Positions 1 through 8,772 of a stretch of 25,710 bases of DNA are shown one piece after another. The notes under the pieces are model-generated. The model saw nothing but the letters and a program-made list of their open reading frames with translations, searched no databases and had not been told where the DNA came from. The stretch's first letter is position 1; each line of letters opens with the position of its first letter. Both the position numbers and the translations under genes were made by a program. The DNA comes from Mesotaenium endlicherianum (taxonomy: Eukaryota > Streptophyta > Zygnematophyceae > Zygnematales > Mesotaeniaceae): positions 1 to 25,710 of the forward strand of contig WELA01007412.1 of the NCBI GenBank assembly GCA_009602735.1, given 5' to 3'.

Positions 1-443
1 ATGTCCTTTGAACCTTCCAAGGCATTTTCGAAGTTAGAGGAAAGACCTAGAAGAACTCCATGTGGCAAAAGTCAAATTTGGCATTTTTTAGGTCAAAAGG
101 ACATGTGTACATTATTCTAGAAAGAGGTGGCAAGTTTTGGGATGTGTTGGGTGCCAACACATCAACATACACCTTCCTAGAAATTACTTATGTAGCAAGT
201 ATATAAACAAGAGCTAGAACATAGAAANCCTAGAAATTACTTATGTAGCAAGTATATAAACAAGAGCTAGAACATAGAAAGACATTCCAGAATCACTCTT
301 GTACTTGCCAAAATCCAGAAATATATTAACTTTCAAGAAGCCATCTCTCTTTCAAGAAGCTACCACTTGTGTTCAAAGATCCTTGTCTTGAATAGATAAA
401 CTATTCTGTTTTACTAAGTACTTTATCTATCTGTTTCACTACA
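1..443 (+). mobile_element. Partial LTR (solo LTR or 3' LTR) of the same Ty3/gypsy family, inverted relative to the full element
   Basis: Reverse-complementing the complete element's LTR (14950-15452) gives this sequence from its base 115 to its end. The copy ends at 443 with CACTACA, the canonical LTR terminus of this family. About 114 bases of the LTR lie off the left edge of the window. What follows the LTR (gggtgcatctg) is not the primer binding site, so this is not a 5' LTR. It is a solo LTR or the 3' LTR of an element extending to the left. A TATATAAA box is visible at 200-207 and again at 253-260, because a 52-bp segment appears twice around an N. It also differs from the complete copies by an extra T near position 88 and a changed base in the terminal hairpin arm. 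Confidence 0.92.
176..280. repeat. 52-bp direct duplication flanking a single N (probable assembly join)
   Basis: Bases 176-227 and 229-280 are identical 52-mers separated by one N at 228. The other two LTR copies in the window carry this segment only once. An unmerged overlap between two contigs explains this better than a biological duplication. Confidence 0.85.
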
Positions 444-1239
444 GGGTGCATCTGTTGGGGGGGACGCAGTGAAAGTTTGCAGATTTGTAGCAGATTGAAA
501 CACTTCACGCCGCCTCTTAGCTGCACGCCTCCTTCTCTGTCGCCTAGATGATGACGTTGAACTTGAAGATGGCCCTCCACAGAAAAAAACGAAACGACAA
601 GCATCAGGGTTTTGTGGATAACGTGACGACATTTGTATATGGTATTCTACATGCAAGATATGAAGAGTTGTTGTCTGGAAGGAGGTTTACGCCTCATAGG
701 TGTTTGTAATAATGGTGCACAGTAAAAGGAGGAAACTATAGTACCAGCATTACAGAACAGGCCTTAGAAGGTGAGGAAGGAACGTCAAACAGAAGAGAGC
801 AGCAATGGGGGCCAGTGACGCAGTGATATGCAATAATTATTCTTAGTCTCGCTGAGGTTGCTTCTCCATCTGCTTCATCATGACAACAATCAGAAGACAA
901 AGGTCGTAAATGAACTTCTTGTGTACAAATGAAGCAGAAATGGAGATGGCAGAGACAGATACATGACACAGAGCATGAGTCTGGAATGAAAGAAAGAACT
1001 CGCCTGATGCACCGTGTACTTCAGTTGGGACAAGTTGAGGCTGTTGTAGGACAGTATGTCCATCTTGCGGTCCGGCTACAACATGATAATATAAAAACCG
1101 AGCAAAGTATGTTTTTCAATAGGGAGTACATAGTGCAACATAATGAAAAACGCGGTAACTGTGTCATTGAATTCACGAGACACACGTTATAAATGAAGGC
1201 AAGACAAGAGATAATGTGAATGACTTATAATGACAAAGC
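444..1239. other. Mostly unassigned; weak minus-strand exon candidates
   Basis: No complete gene is visible. On the minus strand, 444-600 reads through a Ser-rich then strongly basic stretch (RRQRRRRAAKRRRE), which could be a nuclear-localisation-type segment of an exon lying directly against the LTR end. About 1000-1080 (minus) reads AGPQDGHTVLQQPQLVPTEV behind a possible TTGTAG acceptor. These could belong to the same gene as the zinc-finger candidate near 1240, but no convincing splice chain joins them. Confidence 0.3.
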
Positions 1240-1240
1240 C

Positions 1241-1306
1241 TGTAATGAGCCGTCAGGTTGTAACAGTTCTTGAATCTTGACTTGCATCCATCGAACTGGT
1301 ACTGGT
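1241..1306 (-). CDS. Candidate exon with the C-terminal half of a C2H2 zinc finger
   Basis: On the minus strand, behind a CACCAG|TACCAG|TTC acceptor-like sequence, the frame reads FDGCKSRFKNCYNLTAHYRL followed by CH. This fits the second half of a C2H2 finger: C-x3-F-x5-L-x2-H-x4-H. The first cysteine would have to come from an upstream exon. A possible partner, YICPF, occurs in the same open frame about 50 codons upstream, but I see no good donor beside it. C2H2 fingers bind DNA or RNA with one zinc ion held by two Cys and two His. The assignment rests on one half-motif, so it is tentative. A basic segment at 444-600 may be part of the same protein. Confidence 0.35.
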
Positions 1307-2746
1307 GATATATGCCATGAACAGTGGCATTATGACCGTCTACAAGCCTGTCATTGTAGTTCGGCTGCAAAGAAAATGAACAATGCTCTTCGTTTGCAGC
1401 ATTGAAGGGACAGATGTAGGCTGCCTTCTTGTGAACGAGACGCCTAGAAGAGTTCCCTCTCATCAGAGGAGGGGAAGATAGAGAGTGAGAGAATAGATAT
1501 ATAACTATGAGCAGATACACAATAGAAGTTGGCACACGGTTATAACCAACATGTGTTCGACATGAGAGACCATGGAGGAGGCATGTAAGGCGTAGTGCTT
1601 GTGGCAAAACAGTGAAGGACGGTATGATATGACAACACAATGAAGGCGGAGTATTGGAGGAAAGCCGAAGAACACGATAATTGCGACTCAGACTTTGCAA
1701 AGATGGGTGTGAGGTATAAGTGAGTAGATGGGATGGAGACAAGAAAGAAGCGGTTATATATGTGTTGCGTATAGTCCCCCCAGAGAGACTCGTAAGCTAA
1801 TTTTGAGTACCATGAATCCGTGTAGCAAATGCAGGTGACCGATGGACAACCTAAAGATCGCCACATTTGGCGGTTGAACGTCTGGGGCAAACCAAGGTAT
1901 TTGGCGCCAGGGTGTTTCAAATGCGCATGGACGTGCATGGTGCGTATCAAAATCACAACACATTCACGACGCGAGGTAGTCAGAAAAATACCCCATTTTG
2001 ACGGCTTCAGGATTTCGTTGCACAGTGAAACGACACGAACATGGGTTGTCATACGCGGCACCAAGAGCCGGTATGAAAGAAACTCTATCAAAAGTGGCCA
2101 ATTGTTTGTATTGGGCTAAAATGAATATGTAGGACGCAGAAAGGCAGTTTCTGACACCACGGCGCATGAATCGACAGTTTTTGCCCCTTCATTGAATTTT
2201 CATTTCATAGGCGTTTCACATGGGCACAAAGAAAATCTAGAGTGAATGTTAATCACACTGTAAATGTACTGTTGCTCAATTGTGGTGATAGCCTTCAAGC
2301 CTTTCTTGGTTGTTGTCACTTTCTCAAGGTGCGCCCGCTCATTGTGATTGACCATGCTCAGGATGTTCAGAAGTCGTGTGTCTGTTGAGCAAAATGGGGT
2401 CTTCAATTTTTTCCTGTGCTTTCAAATTGATGGGGCATGCACTAGATATATGTCTTTATGCTTTACATTACCTCAAAAGCGCCTGGGTGATCTGAATGGG
2501 AAGCCAGACAGTGCCTGCAAGGAGATGAGAGCACATTGCGGGTAGTTTCTCAACTTTGATAAGCTACAATTGTGCACTCTGTTGGGACATTCAGGACCCA
2601 TCCCCTCCTTGTGAATTTCCCTTAACTTGGCATTATGCAAAGTTTGGGTTCAATCCCCTTCTCTGTGGACTCTATTCACACCTTGCCCTTGCATGGTCGG
2701 GGCCCCAACCTCCTCATTGCAGGCTCTGTTCACACTTGGCCTTCAG
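1307..2746. other. No supported gene
   Basis: Short overlapping open frames occur on both strands, without recognisable motifs or paired splice sites. The last 200 bases, directly upstream of the APH-1-like exon, read as intron and end in a pyrimidine-rich CTTCAG acceptor. Confidence 0.5.
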
Positions 2747-2902
2747 CAGCGCCTTCTTCTGGCTGGAGTCACTCATGCTGGCGACGCTGCTGTGGCGGCC
2801 CTTCATCCACCTGGGAGCTTCGCCCTGGCCCTACATCTCCCTGCTGCTGACAGCTGTCGGCATCCAGGAAGGTGCCCGCCTGCTCTTATGGAAAATATGC
2901 AT
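2747..2902 (+). CDS. APH1: Single exon of a plant-type APH-1 (gamma-secretase subunit) gene
   Basis: The frame reads SAFFWLESLMLATLLWRPF, then a WPY motif, a hydrophobic stretch and GIQEGARLLLWK. From knowledge of the family, plant and animal APH-1 share an FFWLVSL / LLWLVSL transmembrane start, the plant form has WRPF, and all have QE-x-x-R-x-x-x-(W/Y)-K after the second helix. APH-1 is a multi-pass membrane protein that scaffolds gamma-secretase, the intramembrane aspartyl protease complex with presenilin, nicastrin and PEN-2. The exon lies between a CTTCAG acceptor at 2746 and a possible weak donor (GCAT|GTCTGT) at 2903, which gives 156 bp, phase 2 on both sides. I found no neighbouring APH-1 exon in the window. 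They may be lost, lie beyond long introns, or fall in the gap at 3490. The donor is the least certain point. Confidence 0.65.
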
Positions 2903-3439
2903 GTCTGTCCGCCCCTCAAACCCAACCTCCCCCAGCCGACCCCCCCCTTACCGCCCCTCTTCCCCCCCGCTCTTCCTTCTCTCTCCCCCCTCGGCCCTCC
3001 CTCCCCTTCCCTTTCAGCTGAGATGAGCTGAGATGAGCTGCGCTTGCCTTAGCTTGCCGTCGCTTTAAACCCTGCACCTTCACGTGCTGGAGGAAGCGCA
3101 ATGGCTGTCTCTCCTGCCTTAGCTTGCCCCCGTTCTCTCGCCGGCACTGTAGCTGTGCTCGTCCATTAGAGGTGATCCACTTGTTGTTTGCCAGGTGTCC
3201 GTTGGTGGCAGTCTGGCGGCTCGCCCGTGCCGCAGCAAGAGTGCAAGGGAGCGATCACACGCGGTCAAAAAATACTACCTGCAAGACATAGCAGGGGTGT
3301 GAGCTGAGGGGCATCGAGTCGAGCAGAAGACAGAGAGAGAGAAGGAGGCACATGAACCCGAAAGGAGAGCAGAGGCGAACCGACTCGGCCCTGCTGCCTT
3401 GCTGGGTCCATGCCCAGGTGGGAACCGCGGGGCGTGGGA
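2903..3439. other. Pyrimidine-rich then G-rich non-coding stretch
   Basis: Bases 2920-3015 on the + strand are almost pure C/T, followed by a short GAGCT-type repeat (about 3016-3038). No further APH-1 exon is recognisable. If the exon at 2747-2902 is real, this is probably intron. Confidence 0.4.
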
Positions 3440-3490
3440 GCGGGGGGGGGGCCAGGGGGGGGCGGGGGGGGTGGGGTTGACCCCTTTGGN

Positions 3491-3545
<55 letters not shown>
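3440..3545 (+). repeat. G-rich tract with N and a 55-base G homopolymer
   Basis: Interrupted G runs from about 3440 lead to an N at 3490, followed by G at every position from 3491 to 3545. The apparent long Gly or Pro reading frames here come only from this tract. A scaffold join or a base-calling artefact is likely. A genuine long G run would also be strongly quadruplex-forming. Confidence 0.9.
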
Positions 3546-3548
<3 letters not shown>

Positions 3549-5329
3549 TTGTTGGGACGTTGGCTCTGCCAGCTAATCAGAGGTCGTGGCCGGTGCTCCT
3601 CGCTGAGGCCCTTGCCAGCTTGAGGCTCTCCCTGCAACCTTTTATTGCTGGCGGGCGTGGCTGTCCTTGTTTGTGCTGGACCGGCTAAGCCGCTCGCATG
3701 GTGGTGGTAGATGCGCGGCCGTTTCCGCAAGCCGCGCTCCATAGTCGAGTGCCGCTCCCCTCCCCCCCTTAGGAGAGACCCCTCTCAACCCCACCCCCAC
3801 CCCCACCCCGGGGACGAGGCCAAATATTGGCAGCAATACAATTGACAGAGAGTTACCAATGGATTGAACCAATTGGTTTTTACTGGCATATATCATTTTT
3901 TTTAGATTTGTAGAAGCTAATTTTTGGTAAAGGTACAGATAATTATTTACAAGCCCTAATTTTATGCAGCATTAATGGTTCAGCTTCTACATTCAACTTG
4001 CATTTGTGCATGGGTAGCGTGTATCTTTGAATCATACTCGGTTATTTGTTCAACAACGAGGACATCAGGTACACCAACTGCATGCAGATTCACTTGCGCT
4101 AACGAATTTAAGTCATGTTTCAACATAATGTGAGAAGGCAGTCGCGTCTCCACCCTCTCTAGCATAAAGAAGTGGGTAAATACTTCCCCATTTTAATGGT
4201 AACTTGCACAAACTATGTTACTAGATGTAAGCATTATGAAACTTTTTATCTAGCTGCTACGTGGAATAAATGCTTGAGTCCAAATCATTGTTCTCGAGTA
4301 CGCATCTTTGCTATGCATTTAATTGAGGAGCACGAAGTATGCTAAGTCCAATTGCATGCAGTAAATCAACCGAGAGTTGCATGAGGTATTTAAGGCAACA
4401 AGAGAGGCACTTACAAATATTTTGGGTGTGTTTTGGACGTTCACTCCACGTGCATGCAGTAATGTGGAAATGTAGACAAAAGGGGTAAGAATAAGGGTGA
4501 CGGGTCGATTTTAAAGTACGGTCATTTTTCAATACATGCTTCACTTATTATCTTGGCAAGGACTACAATTACGTCATAAGCACATATGATGATGTGCAAA
4601 GAAACTATGTATATGAGACAAAGTTCAGTTACATGATTACATGTACACTTGCATCCAAATTCACTTGAATAAGAGTTTGTACGTAGATTGCGTCTGTACA
4701 CAGAACCACAAAAAAATTTCAAGTGAACTCCGAGCCAGTCAACTCCAAACTAGATCAAAAACAAAAGTCATAGAGATGATAAAGTTGACCGCAAACGTCA
4801 ATGTGGTAGGATGCTTAAGAGGATGCAGGTAGACGGCATAAAATGTAACATGGGGGGAAAATTGACAAACAGACGGAAATAAATAATCTACATTTGACAT
4901 TAGACGGCTAATTAAGGGGGCCAATCTAGAACAAAAGATACGGCCAAAAGATATTATACCAGAATTTGATGACACAAGGTGCTATAAAAATATGCCTTAC
5001 ATACTCGAGCGCCCTTAAAGAAAAGGCCTTCACAATTGCCGACGATTTTGACATTTGGCGCTAAATTTGAGGGGAGTATAAACTGTATAGCTTTACATAT
5101 CAAAGCGTGGTACCTCGTGAAGATATTTTTTTTCGCATTTGGCAGTGAACCTTGTAAATTTGTCCAAGAACCTTGAGAGGGAATGTTTGAATTTTGCGCT
5201 ATTTAGGAGATCTTTGCATTTTCTTGCCATATTGTTCAACAGAGAATAACGCCCCCATGATGCAAACCCTTGTATATGCTTCCTTGCAAAAAATTCAACG
5301 TCTCAAGCATCTACTCGTATGGGGGTTGT
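3546..5329. other. No supported gene; AT-rich after 3830
   Basis: Bases 3785-3810 hold a short CCCCCA-type repeat. From 3830 to 5329 the sequence is AT-rich with only short frames lacking motifs. Bases 5194-5329 lie just past the stop of the minus-strand gene and probably include its 3' UTR. Confidence 0.5.
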
Positions 5330-5498
5330 TCACAAAAAGTGAGCAGCTATCTGCTTATCCAAGTTTTCCATCTTTACCTTGAACCATTCCTCCTCGCTCT
5401 CGAAATCGACCTTGATCTTGGATGCCAGTGCTTTTCGAGCATCGTACATCTTACAGACCGCGTCCCACATGCCCCTCCATGTTTGCTCGGTATAATAG
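5330..5498 (-). CDS. Probable terminal exon of an unrecognised multi-exon gene
   Basis: Behind an AATTCCAG acceptor (exon begins at 5498) the minus-strand frame stays open to a TGA at 5330-5332. It encodes a charged, probably helical C terminus that includes WRGMWDAVCKMYDARKALA and FESEEEWFKVKMENLDKQIA. The composition (alternating acidic and basic residues, few low-complexity runs) is typical of coding sequence. It lies downstream of the long exon ending near 5620 but in another frame. A short frame between them (GRHMLFGPHWFSLDKEVIFP, about 5540-5625) may be part of an intermediate exon. I do not recognise the protein family. Confidence 0.45.
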
Positions 5499-5619
5499 CT
5501 GGAATTATTGTATTGCATGCATTGAAAATCTTGAATATGCCACTTGGCCACAATGTGCATCTGGGAAAATCACTTCCTTGTCAAGGGAAAACCAGTGCGG
5601 CCCAAACAGCATATGCCTA

Positions 5620-6508
5620 CCACGCCATCCCCATCATTACGCATGAGCTGTGAAGACACTGCTAGCTCTGCCAAAGCCGATATTCCATCCACCGGCAACA
5701 AGTTCCCCGTCACCGGGCGCTCATTATCCCTGCAGCACTCCTCCCAAAGCTGCTGTCTGAGTCGTTCTTCCTCAACACGTGCCCCGGCAGTCGGCGGTGC
5801 CGTGGACTCCCAGCCGGCAAAATATTCTTTCACAAGGCTGAAGTTCAATGTGGAAGGGTGCGTCATTTTCTTGAACCACTTGGGCTCGAGAGTTTCATCC
5901 TTCCAAGCCACGATGCCATCGGCGAAACTGAGGAGCCCAGCAGCCCACTCCTTGAGCTTCTCTGCCTGGGCCGCTAGTGCGTCTCCCACGAGATTGGGGG
6001 GGTGGAGGGGGGGGTTCTCTTCCACAAACTTTATCATCCCCTCCAACGTTTCAAATTCCTGGTAATTCACATCCACACACAATGCCGTCACAGGTTTGAA
6101 GAGACCAAGACCGAGGACATTATCAACAAGCGCCAACGGAGCTTCCAGCAGAACGTGAAGGGTGAGGACCTTGTTCCAGTTGATGCTCACCTCCCTGCTC
6201 GCAACGTGGACGGTCTGCTTGCAGCCCTCTAGTAGAGATCCCCAGGCGCGCACATGGTGGGCCTTATTGCTCCATCTTCCTTTGGAACAACTTTCCAAGA
6301 TTCTGCGCCAGGACACCTTCCAGCGGCAATGCACCTGCGCACGGTCCGCATCCGCCACAACTTTCCACAAGCGGGAAGCCGCTGTGGCGATGCGCCTTCT
6401 TTTGGCGCCATCATCAGGTCCCGGCTCTTTGCATTCCAAAACTGCAAGAAATTCTTTAATGGCCTTCGTATTAGACGCCTCGGCTTCCCGGTATTCTTCG
6501 CCAATCTC
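5620..6508 (-). CDS. Long exon of an unrecognised gene
   Basis: The exon opens at 6508 behind a TTTTGGCTGTTCAG acceptor. It stays open, in phase with the exon at 6598-6864, for almost 300 codons, down to a frame end at 5570. Early residues include EIGEEYREAEASNTKAIKEF and a basic cluster AKRRRIATAASRLWK that could act as a nuclear localisation signal. Later parts are mixed alpha-helical, with several Trp (KEWAAGLLSFADGIVAWKDE, EPKWFKKMTHPSTLNFS) and an acidic helix ARVEEERLRQQLWEECC. No catalytic or domain signature is recognisable. The true 3' boundary is uncertain: a frame change near 5620-5640 suggests a splice site or an indel. The opposite-strand frames here are shadows. Confidence 0.55.
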
Positions 6509-6597
6509 CTGAACAGCCAAAACAGGACGCAATGGATAAGTGGGTGGCGAGCTGCATGTTGTCAGCCACACCATTGGAGACAAGGCGAGCACCACAC

Positions 6598-6864
6598 CTT
6601 GTCGCCGGCAATCCACTGCAAAGCCATCCTGCAGGCCGGAATCCACTGCCTGCGCGCCCCCGCATACTCCCTTCCGCAACCCCACGCTCCGCCTTTCCCC
6701 TCCTTGAGAAGTTTGCTGAGGCTCTTCCACCTCCACGTCTCGATGCCCAGGCGAGCCTGGACGAGCGACATGCGCGTACCCTTCAGACGCCGTTCTGCTA
6801 TGTCCTTCATGGCAGCAGCATCCAGTTCGGGGTTCCGCCTCTGGCTGAAGCGCCTCATGCGCAC
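6598..6864 (-). CDS. Internal exon of an unrecognised gene
   Basis: The exon is 267 bp (89 codons), phase 0 at both ends. The acceptor is TG-rich (TTGTGTGTGTGCTCCCAG) and the donor reads GACAAG|GTGTGG. The encoded segment is basic and helical: VRMRRFSQRRNPELDAAAMK, then DIAERRLKGTRMSLVQARLG and IETWRWKSLSKLLKEGKGG. It joins in phase to the next exon at 6508 across an 89-base intron. I do not recognise the family. The high Arg/Lys content would suit a nucleic-acid-binding or nuclear protein, but that is only inference. Confidence 0.5.
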
Positions 6865-6985
6865 CTGGGAGCACACACACAACACAAACGACAGCCGCGC
6901 GCGTAAGTGCACCCTTGCGGCTCGAGTGACCCACGTAGGGATTAGCCACGCCAGTGATGATCAGCGCAGAGCATCACCGACTCAC

Positions 6986-7167
6986 CCGTGCGGCGGCGGC
7001 GGCCTTTTTGTCTTCAGGCCCCCCCTCGCATAGGGCCCCTTCGTGACAACCACATCGGGCCACCTGTACAGCTCGTCCCTGCTCCTGTGTTTCTCCTGGT
7101 AGTGCTTCTTGAACTTGTTCACAAGGTCACGCTCCTTGGGCTTGGCGCAGCGGGGCATGCAGTCGAC
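6986..7167 (-). CDS. Exon with conserved-looking basic segment; frame problem at a C7 tract
   Basis: The minus-strand frame reads CAKPKERDLVNKFKKHYQEK, then HRSRDELYRWPDVVVTKGPY, which is strongly coding-like. An ATG lies at 7158-7156, so this could be the first exon of a separate gene. Alternatively it begins at 7167 behind a weak AAAAG acceptor and continues the exons to its right. The donor CACGG|GTGAGT at 6985 is strong. As sequenced, the exon ends in phase 2, while the following exon needs phase 0. One base more or less in the seven-C run at 7019-7025 would change this. That is either a sequencing indel, an undetected splice site, or a real frameshift. Confidence 0.5.
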
Positions 7168-7462
7168 CTTTTAAGTGCGGGTGGCCGACGCCAATGCTCT
7201 CCTATCGGGCAAGAAACTGAATCTGTATCTGTAAGGACACAGCGTGCATTGTATGTGTCGCTTGACCCCGGCCATGGGCATCATCGCTCGCCAACCATCC
7301 CCAATTTCTTCCGCTCCACGGCACCCTCGCCTTCATGCCTCGCAGTCGGCGTCCCCTCGCCTGCTTGCATGACCCTCCAGGATACGACATACTAACAACA
7401 AAGCTCCCAGTGGGAGTTGACCGAGAATGTGCAGCAAGTCACAAGTCGACCCTGCCCGTTAC

Positions 7463-7555
7463 CTCTCTGATGTACGGGTGAAGGGGCGCCCCGCCGTCGT
7501 CAGACTCCAGCCGAGGGTGGAGCTTCCAAACCAAGTACCTGTCGTACCAGCCTAG
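7463..7555 (-). CDS. Internal exon (31 codons) of an unrecognised gene
   Basis: It is bounded by a TG-repeat acceptor (TGTGTCTGTGTGCAG) and a GAGAG|GTAACG donor, phase 0 at both ends. It encodes LGWYDRYLVWKLHPRLESDD and GGAPLHPYIRE. The aromatic-rich start and lack of low-complexity sequence argue for real coding. The (CA)n microsatellite at 7563-7592 lies in the intron directly before the acceptor, where a polypyrimidine tract is normally found. Confidence 0.6.
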
Positions 7556-7707
7556 CTGCACACAGACACACGAGACACACACACACACACAAACGCCCGA
7601 GCGCATGAGCACGCGTGCACACACGCCCTCCAGTCTCAACCTCAATGTTCTCGGCGCCGACAATTCAGCAGATGGGCAGCAGTGCACAGTAGGTGAGGTG
7701 AACTCAC

Positions 7708-7788
7708 TTCCGCCGGGTCGTAGGACGCCACCAGCGGCCAATGCGTATCGAAGACATGCAGCACCTCCTTGGTGGCCCACAGAACCAG
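7708..7788 (-). CDS. Internal exon (27 codons) of an unrecognised gene
   Basis: The acceptor is CACTGTGCAG and the donor GCGGAA|GTGAGT (strong). It is 81 bp, phase 0 at both ends. The product segment is LVLWATKEVLHVFDTHWPLV followed by ASYDPAE, hydrophobic and aromatic, as in a folded domain core. It splices in phase to 7463-7555. Confidence 0.6.
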
Positions 7789-7896
7789 CTGCACAGTGAC
7801 AGCAACCAGGCACACAAGATTGACAGGTCATATTGGTGCGTCTCGTGCGCGCCACACATGCGCAGAAACACAGAGCGCACAAGAACGCAGTCTTAC

Positions 7897-7932
7897 CCTT
7901 TGGAGCTGCACCCTGCACTCAGGCCTCGCCAC
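7897..7932 (-). CDS. Putative 36-bp microexon
   Basis: A GTGCATGCAG acceptor and a CAAAGG|GTAAGA donor enclose twelve codons, VARPECRVQLQR, in phase 0 with both neighbours. The length and phase fit, but so short an exon needs transcript support. Confidence 0.45.
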
Positions 7933-8025
7933 CTGCATGCACCACGAGGCCACACACCGTGAGCGGGCGGCTGCAGGAGAGGAGCACGCGCCCATTGCAA
8001 GGCCAGGTACATGGGCGGGACTTAC

Positions 8026-8103
8026 GATGGTGTACGATTTCGAGTTCCCAACGGCGTCCAACATGGAGCTGTCCAGCAGTCTGTGGTCCTCACAGTCAAA
8101 CAG
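8026..8103 (-). CDS. Internal exon (26 codons) of an unrecognised gene
   Basis: The acceptor CTCTACGTGCAG has a pyrimidine-rich run before it, and the donor ACCATC|GTAAGT is near-consensus. It is 78 bp, phase 0 at both ends, encoding LFDCEDHRLLDSSMLDAVGN then SKSYTI. The open frame continues upstream of the acceptor, so a longer exon beginning further right is possible. Confidence 0.6.
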
Positions 8104-8199
8104 CTGCACGTAGAGGTCAAGCAGAGGTGTTGCCGGGTCAGAAGCGTAAAGAGAAAAGGAAAGGCCCACGCTTTCAGCCGCTGTAGTTGCGCAACGTAC

Positions 8200-8289
8200 C
8201 AGGCGGTGACCCTTGTATTCGAATGCCCAGCACTTTCCGCGCCCGAGGGGTGGGAGGCCACATATCCGTCCTGTTTGCACGTCAATAAT
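8200..8289 (-). CDS. Internal exon (30 codons) of an unrecognised gene
   Basis: A GCGTGTGTGCAG acceptor and a CGCCTG|GTACGT donor enclose 90 bp in phase 0. The segment reads IIDVQTGRICGLPPLGRGKC followed by WAFEYKGHRL. The mix of Gly, Pro, Cys and aromatic residues suggests a compact beta-rich domain, but I cannot match it to a family. Upstream in the gene it would join the acidic exon interrupted by the retrotransposon. Confidence 0.6.
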
Positions 8290-8602
8290 CTGCACACACG
8301 CGCGGTCCCACGACTTATTTGACGGCCTGGCCCTACTCCCTAAGCCACGGCAACAGCATAGTGAACTGACGGGGCTGGTACTCATACCCTTCTATGACGA
8401 TCATATGTCACCGGTGCAGAGGGGGGCGAACTTGCCCTCCTGTCCCCCTGTTGACGCTATTGCACTTGCATCCCCTCCTCCCTCTCCCTGGAGCTGTCAC
8501 TTCTCTGCACAGCGTGCAATCCCGCATGCAAGTCAGAGGCCTGAATCCACACCCTCACTTCACAGCAGCAGAGCTGTAATCGGAAGAGGCACGTCGGCAT
8601 AC

Positions 8603-8772
8603 CCAAACTTCCACTTCGGATGTCGTCGGTGCAGACCAAAGCGGCCTCCTCCTCTGCCTCCACTCCTCCTCCGCCTCCTCCTCCTCCTCCTCCTCCTCTT
8701 CCTCAGACTCCTCCTCGGACTCCTCTCGCTCCTCCTCCTCCTCCTGGGAGTCCTCCTCCACGAGATACTCCT
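8603..8772 (-). pseudogene. 3' part of a host exon interrupted by the retrotransposon (acidic segment)
   Basis: Reading the minus strand from the insertion point, the frame gives YLVEEDSQEEEEEREESEEE and further Glu runs. It then gives WRQRRRPLWSAPTTSEVEVW and ends at a TTTGG|GTATGC donor at 8602. The Glu run is encoded by a CTC/CTT-rich repeat on the + strand (8645-8765). Joined to 15453-15572 with one target copy, it makes a 285-bp frame (95 codons), phase 0, without stops. The downstream exon at 8200-8289 also begins in phase 0. Acidic low-complexity segments are common in chromatin proteins, but no function follows from this alone. Confidence 0.55.
8768..8772. repeat. Target site duplication, left copy (CTCCT)
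   Basis: CTCCT directly before the left LTR matches CTCCT at 15453-15457 directly after the right LTR. Five bases is the usual target duplication for Ty3/gypsy integrases. Confidence 0.93.

Noticed and set aside
1540..2091. Minus-strand 183-codon frame
   Set aside because: No motif or splice signals, and composition is like random sequence.
3255..3742. Poly-Pro and poly-Gly open frames
   Set aside because: They exist only because of the G homopolymer and contain the N; no other coding evidence.
6254..7033. Plus-strand 259-codon frame
   Set aside because: Shadow of the minus-strand exons at 5620-7167; composition is not protein-like.
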